Part shown: positions 6,756 to 12,069 of the stretch, piece by piece
How positions within the stretch are numbered: the stretch's first letter is position 1
Layout: each line of letters begins with the position of its first letter
NCBI GenBank assembly: GCA_937952095.1
Contig: CALFYG010000008.1
Span: forward strand, 1 to 12,122
DNA from: an uncultured Micrococcales bacterium
GTDB lineage: Bacteria > Actinomycetota > Actinomycetes > S36-B12 > UBA10799
DNA: 12,122 bases
Reading direction: 5' to 3'
Notes under the pieces: model-generated
The model's input: the letters and a program-made list of their open reading frames with translations, nothing else
The model's database searches: none
Told to the model about the DNA's origin: nothing
Position numbers and translations under genes: made by a program

Positions 6756-6761
6756 GGACTC

Positions 6762-6767
6762 AGCCTA
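6762..6767 (-). promoter_or_regulatory. Putative -10 hexamer of the aroA-rsgA operon
   Basis: TAGGCT on the minus strand with a 6-nt gap (GAGTCC) to the aroA GTG, so transcription would start at the start codon. The same hexamer occurs before sigR at 9436-9441. No -35 match was found. Confidence 0.55.
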
Positions 6768-6797
6768 ATGGCGTGTTCAGACCCCGCGGTCGCGGCA

Positions 6798-6803
6798 CAG
6801 AAT
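6798..6803 (+). promoter_or_regulatory. Putative -10 hexamer of the WS/DGAT gene
   Basis: CAGAAT with a 5-nt gap to ATG 6809. No Shine-Dalgarno is present, so the mRNA is probably leaderless. It lies 30 bp from the divergent aroA -10, so the two promoters are back to back. Confidence 0.4.
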
Positions 6804-6808
6804 GGACC

Positions 6809-8074
6809 ATGGCCTTCGAGCGGGTCGGCTCCAACGACCTGACGATTCTCGCGACCGACCATGGGCAGGTACCCATGAACATCGGGGCGGTGCTCGTCTT
6901 CGGCTCAGGTAGTAACGGGCGGCAGATGCTGACCACTCTCACCCAGCGGCTCTGCACCGTCCCCCGGTTCCGGCAGCGGCTCGTGCGCTTCGGGGCGCTG
7001 TCCGGCCCGCCGGTGTGGGTGGACGATTCCGCGTTCGACCCTGCACGGCACACGGCGGTCCATGAACTGGGTGGTCGGGATGGGTTGCTTGACCGGGCCG
7101 CGGACGTGGTGTGCCGCCGCCTGCCGAGCGACCGCCCGCTATGGGCGATGCATCTGTTCGAGGGGCTCCCAGGCGGGGGCTTCGCGGTGGTGATCGTCCT
7201 GCACCACGTCGTTGCCGACGGGATGGGAGGCCTCGCCGTGCTCGCGGCCTTGGCCGATGGTGTGCCGCTACCCGAGTGGGTGCCCTCGCCGCCCCCCACC
7301 CGGCGCGAGGTCGTGCGGGATGCGTCGCGGCGACGGCGTGCGGCGGTGGCCTCCCTGGGCAGGACGCTGCGGACAACGCTCAGCGGTCTGCGCGAGATGG
7401 GCTTCCGGGGGCGCCGCCCGGTAGCGCCCACCTCGCTGCTGCGCCCCACGACCGGGCGTCGGCGGGTCCGCGTTGTCGACGTCGCGCTGGAGCCGGTCGT
7501 CCTGGCGGCCCATCGGCTCGGCGTCACCGTCAACGACCTCATCGTCACGGCGGTGGCGGGGACGCTCTTCGACGTGTTGGGCGCGCGCGGCGAATTCCCG
7601 GAGCAGGTGGTGGTCTCGGTACCCGTGTCCGCGCGATCAGCGGGGACCGATCTGGGGAATCAGGTGGGTGCGGTTCCGGTGGCTGTGCCCCGGACGTCGC
7701 GTCTCGCGTCGGTGGCGGAACAGACACGCCGCGCGAAGCAGCAGCCCCGGGGCAGCTCGGCCGCGGTGCTCTCGGTCGTGTTCAGGTCGCTGGCGGCACT
7801 TCGGCTCGGGCAGTTCTTCATCGACAGGCAACGGCTCGTCCACACCTTTGAGACCAATCTGCGCGGCCCGGCGCAGAGGGTGGCTATGGCCGGCACGCCA
7901 CTCACGCAGATCGTGCCGATCGCGGTGAATCCGGGGAACGTCGGCGTGAGTTTCGATGTCCTCTCCTACGCGGGCCGACTCACGATCAGCGTGGTCGCCG
8001 ATCCGGTCGTGGTGCCTGAGGTCGACCGCGTCGCCGAACTGCTCGGCACACACCTGGCCGACCTCACTGCGTGA
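6809..8074 (+). CDS. WS/DGAT family O-acyltransferase (wax ester synthase / diacylglycerol acyltransferase)
   Basis: A 421-residue bifunctional-type acyltransferase. Family members esterify acyl-CoA to diacylglycerol or long-chain alcohols, making storage triacylglycerol or wax esters at the membrane/lipid-body surface. Signature features: an N-terminal 'PMNIGAVLVF' block (22-31), the catalytic HHxxxDG motif HHVVADG (132-138), the preceding PLWAMHLFEGL block (110-120), a VNDLIVTAVAG block, the 'VSVPVSARS..GTDLGNQVG' block and a C-terminal GNVGVSFDVLSYAGRLTIS segment. All are intact. ATG 6809 is supported by conservation beginning there and CAGAAT just upstream; an earlier in-frame extension would run back through the aroA promoter. 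It is a single gene, followed 12 bp later by the SRAP gene. Whether it prefers wax ester or TAG synthesis cannot be read. Confidence 0.92.
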   Translation: MAFERVGSNDLTILATDHGQVPMNIGAVLVFGSGSNGRQMLTTLTQRLCTVPRFRQRLVRFGALSGPPVWVDDSAFDPARHTAVHELGGRDGLLDRAADVVCRRLPSDRPLWAMHLFEGLPGGGFAVVIVLHHVVADGMGGLAVLAALADGVPLPEWVPSPPPTRREVVRDASRRRRAAVASLGRTLRTTLSGLREMGFRGRRPVAPTSLLRPTTGRRRVRVVDVALEPVVLAAHRLGVTVNDLIVTAVAGTLFDVLGARGEFPEQVVVSVPVSARSAGTDLGNQVGAVPVAVPRTSRLASVAEQTRRAKQQPRGSSAAVLSVVFRSLAALRLGQFFIDRQRLVHTFETNLRGPAQRVAMAGTPLTQIVPIAVNPGNVGVSFDVLSYAGRLTISVVADPVVVPEVDRVAELLGTHLADLTA

Positions 8075-8080
8075 TGAGAT
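8075..8080 (+). promoter_or_regulatory. Weak putative -10 for the SRAP gene
   Basis: TGAGAT lies 6 nt before ATG 8087 and immediately after the WS/DGAT stop. No Shine-Dalgarno is present in the 12-bp gap. It fits the leaderless spacing seen elsewhere, but the hexamer is poor. Confidence 0.25.
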
Positions 8081-8086
8081 AGACCC

Positions 8087-8764
8087 ATGTGTGGCAGGTA
8101 TGCGGCGGCGAAGGACGTGGCGGCGCTGGTCGAGCAGTTCGAGGTGGCGCGGCCGCCGGACGAGACGCTGCCGCCGGACTACAACGTGGCGCCGAGCAAG
8201 CAGGTCTACATGGTGGTCGACCGGGAGGCCGACGACGAGGTCCAGCGGCAGTTGCGCACCGCGAAGTGGGGGCTGGTGCCGTCCTGGGCGAAGGACCCCA
8301 AGATCGGCAACCGGATGATCAACGCCCGCATCGAGACCGCCGCGGAGAAGCCCTCCTTCCGCCGGGCATGGGCCAAGCGCCGCTGCTTGCTGCCGGCCGA
8401 CGGCTACTACGAGTGGTACGCCGGCGAGGGGCCGAAGCAGCCGTTCTTCATCCACCGCACCGACGGGGAATCGCTGGCGATGGCAGGGCTGTTCGAGTTC
8501 TGGAAGGACGGTGAGGACTGGCTGGTCACCTGCTGTGTCCTGACGACTTCCGCACCCGACGAACTCGGCCGGATCCATGACCGTATGCCGGTGCTCGTCC
8601 CCCGTGAGAACTGGCAGATGTGGCTGGACCCGCAACACCCGCCCACGATCGACATGACCGTGCCGGCGATGTCGACGGGGCTGCAGGCATATCCGGTGAG
8701 CACCGAGGTGAACAGCGTGAAGCACAACGGTCCGCACCTGCTCGACCCACTGCCGGCCTCATGA
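8087..8764 (+). CDS. SRAP domain protein (YedK/HMCES family), abasic-site DNA-protein crosslinker
   Basis: A 225-residue SOS-response-associated-peptidase-like protein. Family members crosslink to abasic sites in single-stranded DNA through a thiazolidine formed by Cys2, shielding the lesion. Key residues are in place: MCGRY at the N-terminus (Cys2 exposed after Met removal), N79 in the INARIET motif (78-84), E109 in GYYEW, and H164 in HDRMP. These correspond to E. coli YedK Cys2, Asn75, Glu105 and His160. KWGLVPSWAKD (60-70) and the C-terminal VNSVKHNGP are further family blocks. The start is fixed by Cys2. It overlaps the following hydrolase gene by 4 bp (ATGA). From memory, a SRAP gene (Rv3226c) also lies near aroA and sigH in M. 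tuberculosis, which fits conserved synteny. No LexA box was noticed. Confidence 0.94.
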   Translation: MCGRYAAAKDVAALVEQFEVARPPDETLPPDYNVAPSKQVYMVVDREADDEVQRQLRTAKWGLVPSWAKDPKIGNRMINARIETAAEKPSFRRAWAKRRCLLPADGYYEWYAGEGPKQPFFIHRTDGESLAMAGLFEFWKDGEDWLVTCCVLTTSAPDELGRIHDRMPVLVPRENWQMWLDPQHPPTIDMTVPAMSTGLQAYPVSTEVNSVKHNGPHLLDPLPAS

Positions 8765-9327
8765 TCGAGACGAGCAAGGGGCCGGCCCGCTTCCTGGAGT
8801 ACCCGGCCAAGCGCGCCCGCGTGACACTGGTGCTCGGCCATGGTGCCGGTGGCGGGGGCATCGCCCCTGATCTGGCCGCCATCGCCGAACACCTGCCCGG
8901 ACACGGAGTCAGCGTGCTGTTGCACGAACAACCGTGGAAGGTCGCGGGCAAGAAGGTCGCCGCAGCACCGCCGGTGCTGGATGTGGCGTGGATCGAGTCG
9001 CTGGCGACGTTGACCCCCAGGGGGCGCCTGATCGTCGGCGGGCGTTCGGCCGGTGCGCGGGTCGCATGCCGTACTGCCACAGAGGTGGGTGCGTCTGCAG
9101 TACTTGCCCTGGCGTTCCCCCTGCACCCCCCGGGCAAACCGGAGAAGAGCCGGGTCGACGAGTTGGATGTGGGTGTCCCGCTGCGGATCGTGCAGGGGCG
9201 CAACGACCCGTTCGGCCGGCCGGGTGAGTTCCCGTCTGGCCTGGATCTGATCGACGTCCCGGGTGACCACTCCCTTCGGCAGGGGCTCGACGAGGTGGTG
9301 GCGGCCGTGGTGGCGTTCTGCCGGTGA
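8761..9327 (+). CDS. Small alpha/beta hydrolase (KANL3/Tex30-like)
   Basis: A 188-residue single-domain alpha/beta hydrolase fold. It has an oxyanion-type loop HGAGGG (27-32), a nucleophile elbow G-R-S96-A-G (94-98), a candidate acid D149 in 'QGRNDPFG', and catalytic H170 in GDHSL. The triad looks complete. The compact length and 'LVLGHGAGG' / 'GGRSAGARVA' blocks match bacterial members of the KANL3/Tex30-like group often annotated as dienelactone-hydrolase-related. The substrate is unknown. The ATG overlaps the SRAP stop by 4 bp, so the two are probably coupled and co-transcribed. The stop is 9 bp before the SigR-type -35 element. The C-terminus is short with no lid domain. Confidence 0.85.
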   Translation: MIETSKGPARFLEYPAKRARVTLVLGHGAGGGGIAPDLAAIAEHLPGHGVSVLLHEQPWKVAGKKVAAAPPVLDVAWIESLATLTPRGRLIVGGRSAGARVACRTATEVGASAVLALAFPLHPPGKPEKSRVDELDVGVPLRIVQGRNDPFGRPGEFPSGLDLIDVPGDHSLRQGLDEVVAAVVAFCR

Positions 9328-9335
9328 GAACACGC

Positions 9336-9362
9336 GGGAATGCGGCGGGCCTGTTCGATGTT
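9336..9362 (+). promoter_or_regulatory. SigR-dependent promoter (GGGAAT-N18-GTT) driving sigR-rsrA
   Basis: GGGAAT (9336-9341) and GTT (9360-9362) are separated by exactly 18 nt. This is the known consensus for ECF sigma factors of the SigR/SigH group (GGGAAT-N18-GTT). It lies directly upstream of sigR, implying positive autoregulation under thiol-oxidative stress, as for the S. coelicolor sigR p2 promoter. Motif and spacing are read directly; SigR dependence is inferred from the consensus. Confidence 0.8.
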
Positions 9363-9382
9363 GACCCCACAGACCCGACCAC

Positions 9383-9387
9383 GGAGG
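9383..9387 (+). promoter_or_regulatory. Shine-Dalgarno for the long SigR isoform
   Basis: GGAGG, 5 nt before an in-frame ATG at 9393. It is one of the few well-formed ribosome binding sites in the window. It would be present only on transcripts from the upstream SigR-type promoter, so it decides the long start. Confidence 0.6.
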
Positions 9388-9392
9388 TGTGG

Positions 9393-10037
9393 ATGCTCCT
9401 TCTCGACGACCCGACCCTCGAGGGCGTGGGCGCACTAGGCTCTCGAGTGATGGTGGATTCCGAAGACGAACTCGCAGCGCGTTTCGAGGCGGAGGTCATC
9501 CCGCTGCTCGACACGCTCTACGCGGGCGCCCTGCGCATGGCGCGCAACCCGGATGACGCCAGTGACCTGGTCCAAGAGACCGTGGAGCGCGCGTTCAAGG
9601 GCTTCAAGTCCTACACCCCGGGGACCAACCTGCGGGCGTGGCTGTTCCGGATCATGACGAACGCCTACATCAACTCCTACCGCAAGAAGCAGCGCCAGCC
9701 GCAGCAGTCGTCCGCCGATGAGGTCGAGGACTGGCAGATGCACAAGGCGGCGTCGCACACCTCCTCCGGCCTGCGTTCCGCCGAGGCGGAGGCGCTCGAC
9801 CGGTTGCCCGATTCCGACGTGAAGCGGGCGCTGAGTTCGATCGGGGAGGACTACCGGCTGGCCGTCTACTACGCCGATGTCGAGGGGTTCGCCTACAAGG
9901 AGATCGCCGAGATCATGGGCACACCGGTCGGGACGGTCATGTCTCGACTGCACCGAGGGCGCAAACAACTGCGCGCACTACTCGAGGATTACGCCGCTGA
10001 GCGGGGTCTGGTACCCAGCCAGGGGGAGGGATCATGA
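9393..10037 (+). CDS. sigR: ECF RNA polymerase sigma factor SigR (SigH-like), thiol-oxidative stress; long and short starts
   Basis: The short form from ATG 9450 (or GTG 9447) has 195 residues. The long form from ATG 9393 adds 19. Numbering from 9450: sigma-2 spans about 11-85, with 'NPDDASDLVQETVERAFKGF' (33-52) and 'NLRAWLFRIMTNAYINSYRK' (60-79). Sigma-4 spans about 128-180, with 'YYADVEGFAYKEIAEIMGTP' (140-159) and helix-turn-helix 'VGTVMSRLHRGRKQLRALL'. The sequence closely follows the SigR/SigH group that directs thioredoxin, mycothiol and protease genes after disulfide stress. The long start has GGAGG at ideal spacing downstream of the SigR-type promoter. The short start has TAGGCT 5 nt upstream and no Shine-Dalgarno. 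The frame is also open to a GTG at 9324 overlapping the hydrolase stop, but that lies upstream of the promoter. The stop overlaps the rsrA ATG. Confidence 0.93.
   Translation: MLLLDDPTLEGVGALGSRVMVDSEDELAARFEAEVIPLLDTLYAGALRMARNPDDASDLVQETVERAFKGFKSYTPGTNLRAWLFRIMTNAYINSYRKKQRQPQQSSADEVEDWQMHKAASHTSSGLRSAEAEALDRLPDSDVKRALSSIGEDYRLAVYYADVEGFAYKEIAEIMGTPVGTVMSRLHRGRKQLRALLEDYAAERGLVPSQGEGS
9436..9441 (+). promoter_or_regulatory. Putative housekeeping -10 for the short, leaderless sigR transcript
   Basis: TAGGCT, identical to the hexamer before aroA, lies inside the long-form coding sequence. It is 5 nt before GTG 9447 and 8 nt before ATG 9450. Transcription from it would start at or within a few bases of these codons, giving only the short SigR. 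No -35 match was found. Confidence 0.5.
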
Positions 10038-10297
10038 ACACCGGAGGATGTGCCGACCCGCGCGGGTGTGAGGACACCGACAAGCACCTGTACGAGTACC
10101 AGCACCACGAGTTGACGCCGGACGTGCATGCACGCATCGAGGAGCACCTCGCCGCCTGCGCGCACTGTCGTGAGCTCTACGCCGAAGAGGAAGTGATCCG
10201 TCAGCGGGTCAAGCAGTGTGCCTGTGAGCGCGCCCCCGAGCAACTGCGTGCGCAGGTCTTCGCCTTCATCGCGACGTTCCGCACCACCCGGGGCTGA
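10034..10297 (+). CDS. rsrA: Zinc-binding redox-sensing anti-sigma factor RsrA (RshA)
   Basis: An 87-residue ZAS-family anti-sigma factor that binds SigR when reduced and releases it when its cysteines form a disulfide and zinc is lost. The HxxxCxxC motif is intact: H38, C42, C45 ('HLAACAHC'). Additional cysteines are C6, C12, C62 and C64. C12 corresponds in place to S. coelicolor RsrA C11, the partner in the trigger disulfide; the C62-x-C64 pair replaces the adjacent CC of that protein. The ATG overlaps the sigR stop (ATGA), with a strong GGGAGG 4 nt upstream, so coupling to sigR should keep the two proteins balanced. Length is slightly shorter than Streptomyces RsrA. Convergent with the bL37 gene, 3 bp apart. 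Confidence 0.94.
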   Translation: MNTGGCADPRGCEDTDKHLYEYQHHELTPDVHARIEEHLAACAHCRELYAEEEVIRQRVKQCACERAPEQLRAQVFAFIATFRTTRG

Positions 10298-10304
10298 GCC
10301 TCAG
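10294..10304. terminator. Small palindrome covering two convergent stop codons
   Basis: CTGAG-C-CTCAG contains the rsrA stop TGA on one strand and the bL37 stop TGA on the other. No T-tract is present, and the arms are only 5 bp, so termination is possible but weakly supported. It may simply result from the packed convergent stops. Confidence 0.2.
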
Positions 10305-10375
10305 GCGTTGGGGCGGCGGCCGTGGTTCGCGCCGTGCTTCTTGCGGTCCCGACGCTTGCGTGCACGCTTGCTCAT
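10301..10375 (-). CDS. bL37-type ribosomal small protein (AURKAIP1/COX24-like), 24 residues
   Basis: A 24-residue, very basic protein: 11 Lys/Arg plus 2 His, beginning MSKRARKRRDRKKHG and ending ANHGRRPNA. The K-R-x-R-K-x-R-D-R-K-K core and the N-H-G-(R/K)-R-P-N ending match, from memory, the tiny bL37 protein resolved in mycobacterial 50S ribosomes, annotated in actinobacteria as an AURKAIP1/COX24-domain protein. Start support is strong: GAAGGAG (10382-10388 on the minus strand) lies 6 nt before the ATG and overlaps the stop codon of the gene upstream. The two are therefore an operon with coupled translation. It is short enough to be missed by standard gene finding. Confidence 0.87.
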   Translation of the reverse strand: MSKRARKRRDRKKHGANHGRRPNA

Positions 10376-10386
10376 GGTCTACTCCT

Positions 10387-10824
10387 TCAGATGTTCAGTC
10401 GGCGGTTGAGGGCGCTGAGCACCGAGCGTGCCAACGCATCCTCGATGTCGCCTCGTACCAATGCCGATCCTACGAGCACCTGGTAGGCCTGCGACTCATC
10501 GGGGAACTCCACCACCGACACAGCGATCCGACGCCCCGGGATCGCAATCACCTGAGTGCTCTCCAAGTCGACCGAATCCGGCAGCAAGGGCCGCAGGGCA
10601 TCGAGGGTGGCCTGGGCGATCGCCCGTTCCCGGTCCCCGTCCTCGCGTACCGCCTGCCCGCTCATGTGCGTGCCGCGCAATGTCATGGACGCCGAGGCCA
10701 ACACGCTGTTGCCCGAGCGGCGCACCGAGATCGAGGTCAGGGCGGGTCGGGGAGTACCCGGCGGGAGGGCCTCGTCGGCAGGGTCCTCCGCACCGAGGAA
10801 GGCGGCGAGGCGCTCGTCGGTCAC
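10387..10824 (-). CDS. Unrecognised 145-residue soluble protein upstream of bL37
   Basis: I do not recognise this family. From GTG 10824 it gives 145 residues. A Pro/Ala-rich segment (12-28) is followed by one compact alpha/beta region: strand-like 'LTSISVRRSGNSVLASASMT' (29-48), helix 'DRERAIAQATLDALRPLL' (64-81), strand 'TQVIAIPGRRIAVSVVEF' (90-107), strand 'AYQVLVGSALV' (113-123), and helix 'DIEDALARSVLSALNRRLN' (126-144). The pattern beta-alpha-beta-beta-alpha suggests a small ligand- or RNA-binding fold, which is inference only. There is no signal peptide or membrane segment. GTG 10824 is favoured because TAGGGT lies 7 nt upstream; an in-frame GTG at 10857 would add 11 residues that translate through that promoter. 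Its stop overlaps the bL37 Shine-Dalgarno. Confidence 0.75.
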   Translation of the reverse strand: MTDERLAAFLGAEDPADEALPPGTPRPALTSISVRRSGNSVLASASMTLRGTHMSGQAVREDGDRERAIAQATLDALRPLLPDSVDLESTQVIAIPGRRIAVSVVEFPDESQAYQVLVGSALVRGDIEDALARSVLSALNRRLNI

Positions 10825-10831
10825 GAGCGTC

Positions 10832-10837
10832 ACCCTA
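10832..10837 (-). promoter_or_regulatory. Putative -10 hexamer of the 145-residue gene / bL37 operon
   Basis: TAGGGT on the minus strand, 7 nt before GTG 10824, matching TANNNT and the local leaderless spacing. It lies in the 77-bp divergent region shared with pilT. Confidence 0.45.
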
Positions 10838-10901
10838 GCGTGCGGGTGGTCGTCCACAGATGAGGCTCAACTCGTGGCGAGGTCGTGACGAAGTAATCAA
10901 C

Positions 10902-11996
10902 GTGGAGCTCCGAGGCCCCCTGGCCATCGAACCGTACCTGCGTGCCCTCGTGGACACCAGCGGGTCAGACCTGCATCTCAAGGCCGGCGTCGTGCCGCGT
11001 ATCCGCGTGGACGGCACGCTGCACCCCCTGCGCTCGGGGCCGCTGAGTCCGGCCGACACCGAACACATGCTGTCCGAGATCATCCGCGACGACCTTGTCG
11101 AGGAGTTCGAGCAGACCGGGGAGGCCGACTTCGCGCTGATGATCGATGGGGTGGGCAGGTTCCGGGTCAACGCCTTCCGGCAGCGCGGGGATGTGGGCCT
11201 TGTGCTGCGGCGGGTCTCGATCGGGGCGATCCCCTTGCAGGATCTCGGCCTTCCGGACGCCGTGCCTGCGCTGGCGTTGCAGCCCCGTGGGTTGATCCTC
11301 GTCACCGGTCCGACCGGATCGGGCAAGACCACCACGCTGGCCGGCATGGTTGATGAGATCAACAAGAACCGTGACGTCCATGTGGTGACCATCGAGGACC
11401 CCATCGAGATCATCCACCACGACAAGCGGGCACTGATCAACCAGCGCGAGGTGCGCATCGACACCGCCGATTTCAACGTGGCGATGCGCGCTGCGATGCG
11501 GCAGGACCCCGACGTGATCCAGATCGGCGAGATGCGCGACCCGGAGACCGTGCACGCGGCATTGAGCGCCGCAGAGACTGGTCACCTGGTCCTGTCGACC
11601 CTGCACACGGTGGACGCCCAGGAGACGATCAGCCGCATCATTGACTTCTTCCCGCCGCACGAGCACCAGCAGATCCGGCTTTCGCTGGCCGGTGCATTGA
11701 GAGGGATCCTGTGTCAACGTCTGGTGCCCAGGGCCGATGGCCGGGGGCGGTGCGTGGCCATGGAGGTCTGCATCAACACCGGCCGCGTCTCCGACGCGAT
11801 CGTGGACAAGAGCAAGACGGGCACGATCACGTCACTGATCGCCGAGGGTGGCTTCTACGGGATGCAGACCTTCGACCAGCACCTCGTGGCGCTGTACCGG
11901 GACCGGGTGATCACTCTGGACGAGGCGATGTCGGCCTCGAGCAGCCCGCACGACCTTGAGGTGGAGTTGCGCCGGCTGGGTCTGGTGGCCAGCTGA
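10902..11996 (+). CDS. pilT: PilT-type type IV pilus retraction ATPase
   Basis: A 364-residue cytosolic hexameric secretion ATPase of the PilT/GspE superfamily. The N-terminal PAS-like domain starts with the PilT hallmark SDLHLKAG (22-29) and IRVDG (34-38). The C-terminal RecA domain has Walker A GPTGSGKTT (136-144), Asp box EDPIE (165-169), Walker B 'DVIQIGEMRDPE' (204-215) and His box 'TGHLVLSTLHT' (226-236). A segment 'ALRGILCQRLVP' (265-276) corresponds to the AIRNLIRE-like retraction motif. No zinc tetracysteine motif of PilB/GspE is present, which supports PilT. GTG 10902 was chosen because the preceding 42 bp, open back to ATG 10860, have weaker GC third positions and no family resemblance. 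Neither start has a clear Shine-Dalgarno, so the start is uncertain. No other pilus gene is in the window. Confidence 0.9.
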   Translation: MELRGPLAIEPYLRALVDTSGSDLHLKAGVVPRIRVDGTLHPLRSGPLSPADTEHMLSEIIRDDLVEEFEQTGEADFALMIDGVGRFRVNAFRQRGDVGLVLRRVSIGAIPLQDLGLPDAVPALALQPRGLILVTGPTGSGKTTTLAGMVDEINKNRDVHVVTIEDPIEIIHHDKRALINQREVRIDTADFNVAMRAAMRQDPDVIQIGEMRDPETVHAALSAAETGHLVLSTLHTVDAQETISRIIDFFPPHEHQQIRLSLAGALRGILCQRLVPRADGRGRCVAMEVCINTGRVSDAIVDKSKTGTITSLIAEGGFYGMQTFDQHLVALYRDRVITLDEAMSASSSPHDLEVELRRLGLVAS

Positions 11997-12024
11997 GGAC
12001 GGGGTTCAAGGGGTCTGTCGTCGT

Positions 12025-12064
12025 TCCCGTTAGAGGTTGTGCACTCCGGTTAGAGGTTGGCAGC
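12025..12064. repeat. Two 20-bp imperfect tandem repeats containing GTTAGAGGTTG
   Basis: Units 12025-12044 and 12045-12064 are identical at 15 of 20 positions. They share GTTAGAGGTTG (12029-12039 and 12049-12059). They lie 28 bp after the pilT stop. The first unit contains CCGTTAG, the reverse complement of CTAACGG in the adjoining 19-bp repeats. Confidence 0.65.
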
Positions 12065-12069
12065 GGTTC

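Noticed and set aside
8466..8493. Second SigR-like motif GGGAAT...GTT inside the SRAP gene
   Set aside because: The spacer is 19 nt instead of 18 and it lies mid-gene, 270 bp from the next start. Chance occurrence is more likely.
9324..9392. GTG 9324 as the sigR start
   Set aside because: It lies upstream of the SigR-type promoter and overlaps the hydrolase stop. The ATG at 9393 has the Shine-Dalgarno.
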